DNA from: Desulfarculales bacterium UBA702
GTDB taxonomy: Bacteria; Desulfobacterota; Syntrophobacteria; Syntrophobacterales; Syntrophobacteraceae
DNA: 64,000 nt
Assembly (NCBI GenBank): GCA_002298165.1
Contig: DBMI01000107.1
Location: 17,918-81,917, forward strand
Reading direction: 5' to 3'
The stretch's first letter is position 1, and every line of letters starts with the position of its first letter. The position numbers and the translations under genes are program-made. This document shows, piece by piece, positions 1-8,530 of the stretch. A model generated the notes under the pieces. The model saw only the letters and a list, made by a program, of their open reading frames with translations. It searched no databases and was not told the origin of the DNA.

Positions 1-740
1 AGCGTGCCGCCTCTCTCATGCTTTAAGGGAGTCTCGGGATGAGGTATGAAAGGTCCTATTCCAATCATCTCCACACCCAGTTTATGCATCCAGACCACAT
101 CTCCGGCCAGGCTCCATGCATCCTGTCCCGGAAGTCCCACCAGGATACCGCTTCCAAGCTGGTACCCGAGTTCCTTCAGTACAAGCAGGCATTGCTTTCT
201 TTGATGGAGTTCGTCATCGGGGTGCACATTTCTAAAGATTTTTTCATCGGTAGTCTCGATTCTGAGAAGATACCGGTCCGCACCCGCTTCCTTCCACCTT
301 GAGTATGTAATCTCGTCACGCTCTCCAAGGCTCAAGGTTATGGCAAGTTCTGTCCTTGATTTTATCTCCCGGATGATATCAGCCATGGAATCCGCACTGT
401 AGTACAAATCCTCGCCAGACTGGAGAACGACGGTCTTATATCCGATCTGTTCGGCCCAGACAGCGGCTTCCACTATTTCCTGGCGCGTCAGCCGGTATCT
501 TGAGAGTTTTAAATTTTCCCTTCTCAAACCACAGTACCGGCAATTTTTCCGGCAATGGTTCGAAAATTCAACAAGGCCCCTTAGATGAACAGCCTGTCCC
601 ATCTGCTCTGATCTCAAGCTGTCAGCCGCGCAAAAAAGACGGTGCTCTTCCTCCCCTTGGGCTTCGAGAAGCGGGACAAGCCATTCGGCGGAGGGTCTTT
701 GGCGGTTTAGGGCGGCTTCAAGGGCCTCGGTGAAGTTCAT
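1..740 (-). CDS. hydE: [FeFe]-hydrogenase maturase HydE, radical SAM (C-terminus beyond the window)
   Basis: Reading the minus strand from the ATG at 740 gives an open frame running off the left edge. It carries the radical-SAM cluster motif CRKNCRYCG (CxxxCxxC) near residue 65, and the downstream text (QSGEDLYYS, LSLGERD, GILVGLPGQD, GIGPFIPHPETPL) is typical of HydE. HydE is a cytosolic radical-SAM enzyme acting on the HydG-derived Fe(CO)2(CN)cysteine synthon during assembly of the 2Fe subcluster. About 246 residues are present of the family's usual ~350. It lies 32 bp downstream of the phosphatase gene, last in view of the minus-strand hydrogenase block. Family assignment is firm; the missing third cannot be assessed. 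Confidence 0.93.
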   Translation of the reverse strand, partial: MNFTEALEAALNRQRPSAEWLVPLLEAQGEEEHRLFCAADSLRSEQMGQAVHLRGLVEFSNHCRKNCRYCGLRRENLKLSRYRLTRQEIVEAAVWAEQIGYKTVVLQSGEDLYYSADSMADIIREIKSRTELAITLSLGERDEITYSRWKEAGADRYLLRIETTDEKIFRNVHPDDELHQRKQCLLVLKELGYQLGSGILVGLPGQDAWSLAGDVVWMHKLGVEMIGIGPFIPHPETPLKHERGGT

Positions 741-772
741 GTCAATCCAAGCAGATTTTTCCAAATACTTAG

Positions 773-1966
773 TTATACAAACCTCTTATGAGTTTCTTTC
801 AGGTATTTCTCTTCCAGAAGGACTGCGATTTTCTTGATTATGTTTCTTCGAATATCCAGTTCCACCGGCAGGTTGGGATCCTGATGGGCCTCGTTTACCC
901 GGGTTCCAACCAGAAAGTAGATTACGTCGCTGTCCAGCAGAATCGAGGCCAACTGCACGGCGCCGTTTGGGTTGGAAGCATCGGGATTATTACCGTGTTC
1001 GAGCATTTCCGCAACTTTGTTCAGAGTAAGTGTGCCTTCGGTAACCAGGTCGATACCGTGCATTTTGGAGATGGGAGGAATTTCCGGATCGAGATTGCGC
1101 ACATTCAGGTCCATCTCAATGTCCAGGCATAACTCGCGGCTAAGGATTAGGGCGGTGGTGCCTCCGCATATCACCTTGCGTCCACGGAAAGATTCCACGA
1201 GGTCCGCCATCTCGGCGTCCCTGGATTCCGAGAAAGGAGGGCCTGTAACCACCAGCAGAAGCCGGGGACTTCGCAGGTATGCAACCCCGCACGTGATATC
1301 GTCCTTTGGTTCACCCGATTCGACCCGGCGCGCCGCCAGCGCGATCAGTTTGGAGAGCTGGCTGGATGATATTCCACCTCGCCAGTCTATAAAATGTTGA
1401 ATCTGGTCGATCAGTCTCCGCATTCCCCAGCCAAGCGGATAATCCCGAAGTCCCATACCCGCCTGTGTTATACCATCCGAGAAGTAGATGATCCTGTCGC
1501 CTATATGAAAATCAAACTCGGAAATCTTAACCTCCCTGTCACTCCATCTCTTTAACTGGATCGGCAATCTCGGGACCTTTACCGGCCGGTTTCCGCGCAT
1601 AAGCACGTACTCTGGATTACCGTGCTCTATAACCCGCACACGACCGTAACTATTCACGTCTATTATGGTGAAAGTGGAATAGCTGATCTTGCGGACTTTG
1701 CACACAGGCAGGGTTTCCATTATCACTTCGGCGGTATCGGTAACATCGGCATAGTTCGCCAGGTATTTAAGAGCCATGGTTGCCGTGAGCGTCGCCAGCA
1801 CGCTTGCCTTGATGCCGCTGCCGAGGCCGTCGGAGAGGCATGAGATAACGCGGTTTTCCTCCTTGATCTTGTGGGTAATGACCACGTCGCCCGATACATA
1901 CTGGCCCTGCTTGTTGAATTGGAAATAATCAATGTCGAGGAAGAAATCTCTCGTGGTCTTTATCAT
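773..1966 (-). CDS. SpoIIE/PP2C-type serine phosphatase of the sensory hydrogenase operon
   Basis: This 397-residue protein has a SpoIIE-like PP2C fold over residues ~20-230: SGDVV and LSDGLGSG near the start, then FSDGITQAG and a terminal DDITCGVAYL, whose aspartates are the usual metal ligands. The C-terminal ~160 residues (VTGPPFSES, ICGGTTALILSRE) form a second domain I can tie only to hydrogenase-linked phosphatases of this type. The ATG overlaps the stop of the hydrogenase-like gene by 4 bp, implying translational coupling. I infer that it turns H2 sensing by its neighbour into dephosphorylation of a serine/threonine-phosphorylated target. The partner kinase or anti-sigma factor is not in the window. 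Confidence 0.85.
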   Translation of the reverse strand: MIKTTRDFFLDIDYFQFNKQGQYVSGDVVITHKIKEENRVISCLSDGLGSGIKASVLATLTATMALKYLANYADVTDTAEVIMETLPVCKVRKISYSTFTIIDVNSYGRVRVIEHGNPEYVLMRGNRPVKVPRLPIQLKRWSDREVKISEFDFHIGDRIIYFSDGITQAGMGLRDYPLGWGMRRLIDQIQHFIDWRGGISSSQLSKLIALAARRVESGEPKDDITCGVAYLRSPRLLLVVTGPPFSESRDAEMADLVESFRGRKVICGGTTALILSRELCLDIEMDLNVRNLDPEIPPISKMHGIDLVTEGTLTLNKVAEMLEHGNNPDASNPNGAVQLASILLDSDVIYFLVGTRVNEAHQDPNLPVELDIRRNIIKKIAVLLEEKYLKETHKRFV

Positions 1967-3675
1967 TCCAGCTCCGGCGTTGTGATTGAGTGGATAATCG
2001 AGTTTAGAAGCACTTCGGACTCGGCAGCATTTTCACCAAGGAGGTACGCTATCTGCTGAACCGTGGAGAGGTTCTTTTTAATGACCTCCTGTGCTTTCTG
2101 GATCATTGCCTCCTTGTGAATAGTGGGCTTCGTTATGTCCTGGAATATGCCGCAGGCTACCCGCTGTTTCTCGATTGAAAAGATGTCCACGTGAAGAACT
2201 GATTTTTTGTACCGCAGATCGCGGTTTAGCAGGTCCTCATCTTTTTCGAGCACTGTTTTGAACAGCGAGTGAAACGGAGCTATTTCTCTCAGGAACACGC
2301 CTTCGAGGCCCGGCTTGGAAAGGAATGCCTTTTCCACATCGGGGCCTAGTATCCTGGCGAAATTGAGGTTGCACTCGATTATCTTTATGTCTTCATCGAC
2401 CAGGACGATTGCGCTGGGGACTTTCTCCATTAACGCATTGGTCTTCTTCTGGGCCAGCTTTCGCATATAGGCCACACACATAACTTTTTCGGCCTTGCCG
2501 TCAATGAGGGCCTTCGCAAATTCCCTGCAGTTGTCATAGCCGCACCCGCCGCAGTTAAGTTCATCATCAGGGGTGTATTTGCCAATTGTTTGAAGCATCT
2601 GGCTCAGGATCTTATCGCTGTACTCCCTGACCGGGACGGGGTCCGGAGCGAGTTGGCGCATTGTGGGAGCATCGACGGGGCGCGGGATTTCAGTTCGAGG
2701 ATATCTGGCATAGCCGATGATCTGGCATCGCTTCAAAGCGGTTGACTGGCGCTGGCTCGCTTTGGGACCGTTTACGCACCCCCCGTCGCATGCCATGAGT
2801 TCGAGGAAAACGGGGTACGAGAGGCGAGTTTCATTAAGTCCCGCCAGGGCATTCCGAATGTTTCTAATCCCTGAAAAGGACATGCAGTCGGCTTCGATAA
2901 CGCCGCAGTTCGCTCTTATTCCGGCCATCATACCGCCGTCAACCGGATAAAGGGCGCCTTCCTGAGCGGAGTGCGGTACGAAACTTTCGGAATCGCCCAC
3001 GCCGGCTTCGAATGAATGTCCTGCCTCTATCATCCACCGGCGCATATCCTCGAAAGTTAGCGCCATATCCAGCAATTCGGGATTCTGGTCCGCCTCCCCT
3101 TTTTTCCCAATGCAGGGGCTGAAAAAAACTATGCTGATTGAATCGCCGTATGTATCACGGAGCAGTTTACAATGGGCAAGCACGGGAGAAACATGCGGCA
3201 TTAGGCAGTTTGTGAACTGCGGGTTGTATTTCCTGATGTAGTTGACTACTACCGGGCAGGCCGTCGAAATAATGATTCGTGGAGTCCTGTCCTGAAGCAG
3301 CTTTGCCACACTCCCGGAAACAAGTTCCGCTCCAAGCGCGGTTTCCGAGACCCCCTGGAACCCAAGTCTTTTCAGGGCACGAATAACGGCGGTGGTGGAT
3401 ATTTCCGGAAATTCACTGACAAAAGAGGGCGCAAGGGAAGCGTAGACCTGCCTGCCTGACGATAGCAATTCGCGCGCACGCGTTAGGTCGTCGCGGACGT
3501 GTTTTGCACCGTTTGGACATATCTCCACGCAGTGGCCGCACATTATGCACAGCTCGGGTATTACAGCCGCGCAGGCGTTTTCAACTTTTATCGCCTTAAC
3601 CGGGCATTCCCGTATGCACTTGAAGCAGTCCTGGCACTCGGTCCTTTCGGTGTAAATCGGGGTTCTGCTGTTCAT
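1963..3675 (-). CDS. hydS: Sensory [FeFe]-hydrogenase (HydS type) with C-terminal PAS domain
   Basis: Domains in this 570-residue protein: two [4Fe-4S] ferredoxin motifs (C14-C24 and C43-C53), a hydrogenase H-domain (~75-330), a further four-Cys Fe-S domain (C375, C378, C383, C400) and a PAS domain (~412-525). All three H-cluster motifs are recognisable: TACP (C140), SPCIGKKGE (C188) and LMACDGGC (C296, C300). Where catalytic enzymes have TSCCP, this protein has Ala139 in place of the proton-relay cysteine, a known mark of the slow, sensory group C (HydS) enzymes. It sits between a thioredoxin-like [2Fe-2S] protein and the SpoIIE phosphatase. The likely role is H2 or redox sensing rather than bulk turnover; that role is inferred. 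Confidence 0.9.
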   Translation of the reverse strand: MNSRTPIYTERTECQDCFKCIRECPVKAIKVENACAAVIPELCIMCGHCVEICPNGAKHVRDDLTRARELLSSGRQVYASLAPSFVSEFPEISTTAVIRALKRLGFQGVSETALGAELVSGSVAKLLQDRTPRIIISTACPVVVNYIRKYNPQFTNCLMPHVSPVLAHCKLLRDTYGDSISIVFFSPCIGKKGEADQNPELLDMALTFEDMRRWMIEAGHSFEAGVGDSESFVPHSAQEGALYPVDGGMMAGIRANCGVIEADCMSFSGIRNIRNALAGLNETRLSYPVFLELMACDGGCVNGPKASQRQSTALKRCQIIGYARYPRTEIPRPVDAPTMRQLAPDPVPVREYSDKILSQMLQTIGKYTPDDELNCGGCGYDNCREFAKALIDGKAEKVMCVAYMRKLAQKKTNALMEKVPSAIVLVDEDIKIIECNLNFARILGPDVEKAFLSKPGLEGVFLREIAPFHSLFKTVLEKDEDLLNRDLRYKKSVLHVDIFSIEKQRVACGIFQDITKPTIHKEAMIQKAQEVIKKNLSTVQQIAYLLGENAAESEVLLNSIIHSITTPELE

Positions 3676-3685
3676 TTTTGGCCCC

Positions 3686-3952
3686 CTATTCCGGCACCTT
3701 GATGTGATCGTCCAGGAAGAACATCAAAGAATCAGGCTCCATAGAGCTATAGACCTCGCCGTCAACTGTTATGTTCGGTCCTTTTTTGCACAGCCCCTCG
3801 CAAAGATGCCCTTTTAGAACAATTTTGCCGCACAGCCCGTGCATGTCGATGTATTCCTGGATGACCTTGATATTTCGCTTATTGCCTCGCGAAAAACAGG
3901 AGCTGCCCATGCAGATTGCCAGCTCGGTCGGTTCATTCGTTTCACTACTCAT
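3686..3952 (-). CDS. Thioredoxin-fold [2Fe-2S] ferredoxin (NuoE/HydC-like small protein)
   Basis: An 88-residue cytosolic protein with the four-cysteine pattern of thioredoxin-like [2Fe-2S] ferredoxins: C-M-G-S-S-C near residues 14-19 and C-E-G-L-C near 51-55, followed by the usual hydrophobic strand (NITVDGEVYSSM). Such proteins serve as the NuoE/HndA-type electron-transfer module beside hydrogenases. It starts with ATG behind a GGAGAGCAGC ribosome site and ends 10 bp before the sensory hydrogenase, so the two are co-transcribed. It probably relays electrons to or from the sensor; that is inference from position. Confidence 0.88.
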   Translation of the reverse strand: MSSETNEPTELAICMGSSCFSRGNKRNIKVIQEYIDMHGLCGKIVLKGHLCEGLCKKGPNITVDGEVYSSMEPDSLMFFLDDHIKVPE

Positions 3953-4096
3953 GCTGCTCTCCCGCGATGTGGTTGGTTGTGAATGCTGGTCTCCACGTGA
4001 ACTGGGATTGGATGTGGGCTCTTAAAATTTTACTTTGATACCTGGTATGTCTTCCGGCCCTTGCAAGCTTCAGGAATGCAAAACCTTTGATCATGT

Positions 4097-4131
4097 GGTG
4101 GGCACAGTAATGTTGTGCCCAGCCTACATCG
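4097..4131. repeat. Palindromic GGGCACA/TGTGCCC intergenic repeat
   Basis: GGGCACA (4100-4106) pairs with TGTGCCC (4114-4120), followed by AGCCTACA. It belongs to a dispersed family (also near 25214, 29876 and 36008) combining GTAGGGTGGGCAC-like arms with a variable centre. It occupies the 229-bp gap between hydF and the [2Fe-2S] gene; I see no gene in the rest of that gap. Confidence 0.6.
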
Positions 4132-4181
4132 TTCATAGGCACTTCCTTACCTGCAGCACCACCTCCTGCCGTGCATCCCCT

Positions 4182-5408
4182 TTAACGCGAACTGCGGTAA
4201 AGCTCCAGCGCGGCGGGAAATGGCTGGAGCGCCCTTTCCAGTATGCCCAGGCTGTAGGCGATCACGAGGCCGTAATTGGTTATCGGCACACCCGCCTGGC
4301 GACAGCAGAGGATACGGCCAAGCATCTCTCTGCGGTTCCACATGCAGGCCCCGCAGTGGATTATGAGTTTATATGGCGAAAGGTCATGAGGAAAATCATG
4401 GCCCTGTACATGCTCGATCAGGAGTTTTCCTCCAACGTATTGTGTGAGCCACCGCGGGATCTTCACCCTTCCTATGTCTTCGGCAATGGGATGGTGGCTG
4501 CATGCCTCGGCGATAAGCACCCGGTCGCCGGCCCGCAGATTATCGACCGCCATGGCACCCTCGACCTGGGTAAGCAGATCGCCTTTAAACCTGGAGAAAA
4601 GTATCGAAAAGCTGGTCATCGGCACATTCGGCGGCGTATCGGCAGCAACTTTCAGGAAAACCTGAGAGTCGGTTACAACCAGCCTGGGAGGACCGTTTAG
4701 CATCTCAAAGCTGCGACGCAGTTCGCGTTCCTTTACTATGACGCAAATGGAATCGCTGTCCAGCAGATCGCGAATTGTCTGCACCTGGGGCAGGATGAGG
4801 CGGCCCTTGGGGGCTTCCTTATCGATCGGCACAACCATGATCGCCAATTCACCCGGCCCGACGAGATCTCCCGCGATGGTAGGGTTATCGATCAGCTCCG
4901 CGGGAGCGCTGTCAAGGAGCGACCGGCGAAGATCGGCAATGCCCTCCCCCTTAAGCGCGCTCACGCGCAGGGTTTTTATCTTCCGCTCCGAAAGATTTCC
5001 TACAATAAGCGGATCCGGTGAGCCGAGGTCGCATTTATTGAATACCGCAACCACCGGGATCTCACGGCTTAGAAGCTCTCCGGCGATTGCTTCCTCGAAG
5101 ATGCCCCAGGTCGAATAGTCGGTTACAAGAACACCGATATCGGTCCTGTCGAGGACCTGGCGCGTCTTTTCGACCCTAAGGCGTCCGAGTGCCCCCTCAT
5201 CGTCTATTCCCGCTGTATCTATGAAAAGCACCGGGCCAAGAGGGAGCAGTTCCATCGGCTTTTCAACCGGATCGGTTGTCGTACCCGCAAATTCCGAAAC
5301 AATTGCCGTGTTTTGCCGGGTGATTGCGTTCAAAATGCTGGATTTGCCGACGTTTCGCCTGCCGAAAATTCCAATATGGATGCGCAAGCTCTTTGGTGTT
5401 TTCAACAT
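4182..5408 (-). CDS. hydF: [FeFe]-hydrogenase maturation GTPase/scaffold HydF
   Basis: A 408-residue cytosolic protein with an N-terminal GTPase domain: P-loop GRRNVGKSS (~16-24), switch region GTTTDPVEKP, DTAGIDDEG, and NKCD near residue 125. A dimerisation region follows, then a C-terminal Fe-S scaffold domain with CSHHPIAEDIGR and IHCGACMWNRR, which holds the His and Cys ligands of the HydF cluster. HydF carries the assembled 2Fe precursor to apo-hydrogenase. The ATG overlaps the aspA stop by 7 bp and follows a GGAGGG site. Length and motifs are normal for the family. Confidence 0.96.
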   Translation of the reverse strand: MLKTPKSLRIHIGIFGRRNVGKSSILNAITRQNTAIVSEFAGTTTDPVEKPMELLPLGPVLFIDTAGIDDEGALGRLRVEKTRQVLDRTDIGVLVTDYSTWGIFEEAIAGELLSREIPVVAVFNKCDLGSPDPLIVGNLSERKIKTLRVSALKGEGIADLRRSLLDSAPAELIDNPTIAGDLVGPGELAIMVVPIDKEAPKGRLILPQVQTIRDLLDSDSICVIVKERELRRSFEMLNGPPRLVVTDSQVFLKVAADTPPNVPMTSFSILFSRFKGDLLTQVEGAMAVDNLRAGDRVLIAEACSHHPIAEDIGRVKIPRWLTQYVGGKLLIEHVQGHDFPHDLSPYKLIIHCGACMWNRREMLGRILCCRQAGVPITNYGLVIAYSLGILERALQPFPAALELYRSSR

Positions 5409-6832
5409 CGGCGCCCTCCGGGTTTGCCGGCGCTTGTGCCGAGGCCGCAGACTGCTTCAGGGCTGATGAGGCGTTCGAACTCCTCGGGTGTTAGCAGCTT
5501 TTCATCCAGCACTATATCCCGCACGCTCCGGTTTTCATCCCGTGCGCGGCGGGCCACCCGGCACACGCAATCATACCCGAGTGCCGGCAGCAATGCGGTA
5601 GCAGTTGCGGTCGCGCTTTGCACGTTTTTCCCACACCGCTCTTCATCGGCTTCCATTCCCGAGACACAGAACCGCTCAAGAATCGAGCAGGAGTTGGCGA
5701 GAAGGTCCATGCTATCAAGAAGGCACGCGGATACGAGCGGCAGGAAAGGATTTAATTCCAGGCTGCCCGAGGCGCATGCGAAGGTGAGGGCGGCATCGAG
5801 GCCGAAAACCATCATCGCCGCCTGGCTCACCGCTTCCGGGATAACCGGATTTACCTTGCCGGGCATAATTGATGATCCCGGCTGGCGCTCTGGCAGCCTG
5901 ATCTCGCCAAAACCAGCTTCCGGCCCGCTGGAAAGCAGCCGCAAATCGCCGCAGATCTTTAACAGAGTGGCGGCGCAAGCCTTCAGGATGCCGGAAACTT
6001 CGACGAATACATCCGTATTCTGGGTATTGTCGATCATGTTTTCGGCCCGCGCAAAGCCAATCCGCGTATTTTGGCGCAAAGTATCCGTTGCACGGAAAAT
6101 AAATTCACGTGGGGCGGAAAGCCCGGTCCCTATGGCGGTTCCGCCGAGGTTTATCACCCGAAGCCGCTCCTCGCACTTGTATATGCGCCACCTGTCGCGG
6201 CTGAGTGCTTCCGCGTAAGCCCCCATCCCTCTTCCCAGGGTGGTCAGGACTGCATCCTGGAGTTGGGTGCGGCCGACTTTGACAATATGCGCAAAACGCT
6301 TTTCAAGCCCCTGAAAACTCTCCTGGAGGGATACAATTTGCTGCTCCAGTAATCTCAGAAGACGTATCGCCGAAAGCTTCAGGGCAGTCGGGTAGGTATC
6401 GTTTGTTGACTGGTGGAGGTTTATGTCGTCTGTAGGGGAGACGCGACCGTAGCTGCCTGGCTCTTCGCCCAGAATTTCGAGAGCACGGTTTGCGAGCACC
6501 TCGTTGACATTCATGTTGGTGCTGGTCCCCGCCCCTCCCTGGAGCATGTCCACCAGTACGTGCCGGGTCAAAACCCCTTCTGCCATTTCTTTACAGGCGC
6601 GTTCGATCGCTTCGGCCTTTGCCTGATCGTCGCCCCATGCTCCGAGCCTGCGGTTGGTCTGGGCGCACGCGAGTTTTACTTGCCCAAACGAGCGGATAAG
6701 CTCGGGATGCGGAGGCCTGCCGGAGAGCGCAAAGTTCTCGATTGCCCGCGCCGTATGGATTCCGTACAGACTGCCGCCAGGAATTTCCAGTTTCCCCAGA
6801 AAATCCTGCTCCGTTCGATTATCGCGTCTCAT
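5402..6832 (-). CDS. aspA: Aspartate ammonia-lyase inside the hydrogenase maturation operon
   Basis: A 476-residue member of the aspartase/fumarase superfamily. The catalytic signature loop GSSIMPGKVNP is present, along with the substrate-binding segments TSTNMNVNE and LHQSTNDTYPT, which distinguish it from argininosuccinate or adenylosuccinate lyase. It deaminates L-aspartate to fumarate plus ammonium. It overlaps hydG by 4 bp upstream and hydF by 7 bp downstream, so it is tightly built into the maturase operon. Ammonia lyases are known neighbours of hyd maturation genes, and ammonium is a proposed nitrogen source for the azadithiolate bridge; this job is inferred from context. Aspartase rather than fumarase is favoured by motif and length. 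Confidence 0.9.
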   Translation of the reverse strand: MRRDNRTEQDFLGKLEIPGGSLYGIHTARAIENFALSGRPPHPELIRSFGQVKLACAQTNRRLGAWGDDQAKAEAIERACKEMAEGVLTRHVLVDMLQGGAGTSTNMNVNEVLANRALEILGEEPGSYGRVSPTDDINLHQSTNDTYPTALKLSAIRLLRLLEQQIVSLQESFQGLEKRFAHIVKVGRTQLQDAVLTTLGRGMGAYAEALSRDRWRIYKCEERLRVINLGGTAIGTGLSAPREFIFRATDTLRQNTRIGFARAENMIDNTQNTDVFVEVSGILKACAATLLKICGDLRLLSSGPEAGFGEIRLPERQPGSSIMPGKVNPVIPEAVSQAAMMVFGLDAALTFACASGSLELNPFLPLVSACLLDSMDLLANSCSILERFCVSGMEADEERCGKNVQSATATATALLPALGYDCVCRVARRARDENRSVRDIVLDEKLLTPEEFERLISPEAVCGLGTSAGKPGGRRC

Positions 6833-8229
6833 AGGTACACATCCCGCCCTCCGGTCCGCACCCGGTCGAGCATCTTCGTCGCCGTTGCCCTCCCCTTCCC
6901 CATTTGCTCGAGATGCTCCGATATGAGCCTTTCACCGGCAGCCCGCGTTTCCGGCGATGCATAATCGAGCAGGTATTCAAGAAATGTGGACAGGGCGTTC
7001 GGGTCGCAGCGGAATTTGATGTCGCCCGGCTTTGCCACTTCCATAAAATCCCGCCCCGTTCTCCCCAACCTGTAGCATGCTGTGCAAAAGGATGGGATAT
7101 ACCCCATATCGGTGAGGTCGCGGACAACTTCATCAAGCTCCCGGTGGTCGCCAAGCAGGAACTGAGCGGCCTGGTTTTGAATTCCCTCCGAATACCCGCC
7201 GGGGTTTGTCCGGCTTCCCGCTGAAATCTGCGAAACCCCCAGGGCCAAAGTTGCCCTCCGGACCTCCGAATTCTCGCGGGTTGACATAATTATTCCGGTA
7301 TACGGCACGGCCATTCGTAAAATGGCCACCAGTTTCAAAAAATCGCTGTCATTAACAGGATATCGCGGATCTATGGAAATTTCCGAGCCAACAGCAGGTT
7401 CGAGGCGTGGAACGCTTATTGTGTGAGGCCCTACCCCAAATTTAGCTTCCAGGTGTCTGACATGCTGCAAAAGGGCCAAAACTTCGAACCGCCAGTCGTA
7501 CAGGCCGAGAAGGAATCCCATCCCAACATCGTCGATCCGGGCTTGCATGGCGCGATCAAATGCACTGACGCGCCAATCGTAGTCTCTCTTTGGCCCCGAG
7601 GGATGCATCAAAGCGTATGTATCCCTGTGATAAGTCTCCTGAAATAGCTGGTAGGTACCAATCCCCGAGGCCTTGAGCCTCCGGAAGTCCTCGAGTGTGA
7701 GGGGGGCCAGATTGACATTGACGCGGCGGATTTCACCATTGCCGCTGCGCGTGCTGTAGACGGCCGCTATGGAATCAAGAATATATGAAAAACCTATGTC
7801 GGGATAGCTTTCCCCGGCAACCAGCAAAATGCGCTTGTGCCCCTGTTCGACCAGGATTTTCACCTCTTCCGAGATTTCGCCGCCGGTAAGTGCCCGGCGT
7901 TTCACAGATTTGTTTCCTGAGCGAAAACCGCAATAGAGGCAATCGTTTTTACAAAGATTTGAAATATACAGGGGAGCGAAAAGGACGATCCGTGGGCCGT
8001 AAATCGCTTCTTTTATAAACTTTGCGGTGGAAAAAAGCTCGGCAATAAGTTCGGGATCACTTACATGTATTAATGAGGCGACTTCGCTAAGATTGAGGCC
8101 ATCAAGTTCCCGCGCTCTGGCGAGAATTTCCCGGACCTGAACAGCATCCGTTTTTCGCACCATTTTTTCGATCAGGTGAAAAACAGAAGGTTCATCGATA
8201 ATGCTGCCGGTTCTCTCTGGCTGACCCAT
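6829..8229 (-). CDS. hydG: [FeFe]-hydrogenase maturase HydG (tyrosine lyase)
   Basis: A 466-residue radical-SAM protein with the CKNDCLYCGF (CxxxCxxC) cluster motif near residue 95 and a C-terminal auxiliary-cluster motif CTACYRLGRTG near residue 385. It cleaves tyrosine to give the CO and CN ligands of the H-cluster, in the cytosol. Neighbouring motifs (RILLVAGESYP, QLFQETYH, GFLLGLYDWRFE, SAGSRTNPGGY) are typical of HydG rather than ThiH. It is the first gene of the minus-strand hydG-aspA-hydF run. A TATAAT box on the minus strand (8339-8334), about 105 bp upstream of its ATG, may be the -10 element, though the -35 is poor. Confidence 0.95.
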   Translation of the reverse strand: MGQPERTGSIIDEPSVFHLIEKMVRKTDAVQVREILARARELDGLNLSEVASLIHVSDPELIAELFSTAKFIKEAIYGPRIVLFAPLYISNLCKNDCLYCGFRSGNKSVKRRALTGGEISEEVKILVEQGHKRILLVAGESYPDIGFSYILDSIAAVYSTRSGNGEIRRVNVNLAPLTLEDFRRLKASGIGTYQLFQETYHRDTYALMHPSGPKRDYDWRVSAFDRAMQARIDDVGMGFLLGLYDWRFEVLALLQHVRHLEAKFGVGPHTISVPRLEPAVGSEISIDPRYPVNDSDFLKLVAILRMAVPYTGIIMSTRENSEVRRATLALGVSQISAGSRTNPGGYSEGIQNQAAQFLLGDHRELDEVVRDLTDMGYIPSFCTACYRLGRTGRDFMEVAKPGDIKFRCDPNALSTFLEYLLDYASPETRAAGERLISEHLEQMGKGRATATKMLDRVRTGGRDVYL

Positions 8230-8396
8230 CCGCTCGAACTCTCACTTCCGGGAAGAAGATCATTAACAGCCAAACTCAGAGTCCCCTCACCCCCATTTAT
8301 TTACCTTTAATGGGCTTTTATTTCAATCACGCAATTATAGTTGAACGAAAATTGGTCTTAGGATTTGAAATGAGGAATCCCGTATAGGTCGGAAAA

Positions 8397-8411
8397 TCCG
8401 CAATTTGCGGA
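8397..8411. promoter_or_regulatory. 15-bp perfect inverted repeat upstream of hydG (operator candidate)
   Basis: TCCGCAA and TTGCGGA flank a single T, giving a perfect 7-1-7 dyad. It lies about 60 bp upstream of the minus-strand TATAAT box (8339-8334) and 170 bp upstream of hydG. A dyad of this size and place suits an activator or redox-regulator site. I cannot assign it to a known regulator. Confidence 0.5.
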
Positions 8412-8468
8412 AATTTCGACACGGGGTGCTGTGTACTGCTGGAAGAATCCTGCCTGAGGCGAGAATAT

Positions 8469-8502
8469 CGAAGGGCTATGGCCTCAGAGCCATAGCCCTT
8501 CG
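8469..8502 (-). terminator. Strong 14-bp stem-loop between lipoprotein gene and hydG
   Basis: CGAAGGGCTATGGC (8469-8482) is perfectly complementary to 8489-8502 around a 6-nt loop. It sits 29 bp past the stop of the minus-strand lipoprotein gene, as expected of a terminator, but lacks a T-tract on either strand. It may instead be an mRNA-stabilising hairpin or a factor-dependent terminator. Confidence 0.55.
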
Positions 8503-8530
8503 CACCGGGCTTATGAATATCTCCGCGTCA

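Noticed and set aside
4035..4700. Plus-strand 221-codon frame opposite hydF
   Set aside because: It is antisense to the well-supported hydF, with no ribosome site and no recognisable domain; a shadow of high-GC coding DNA.
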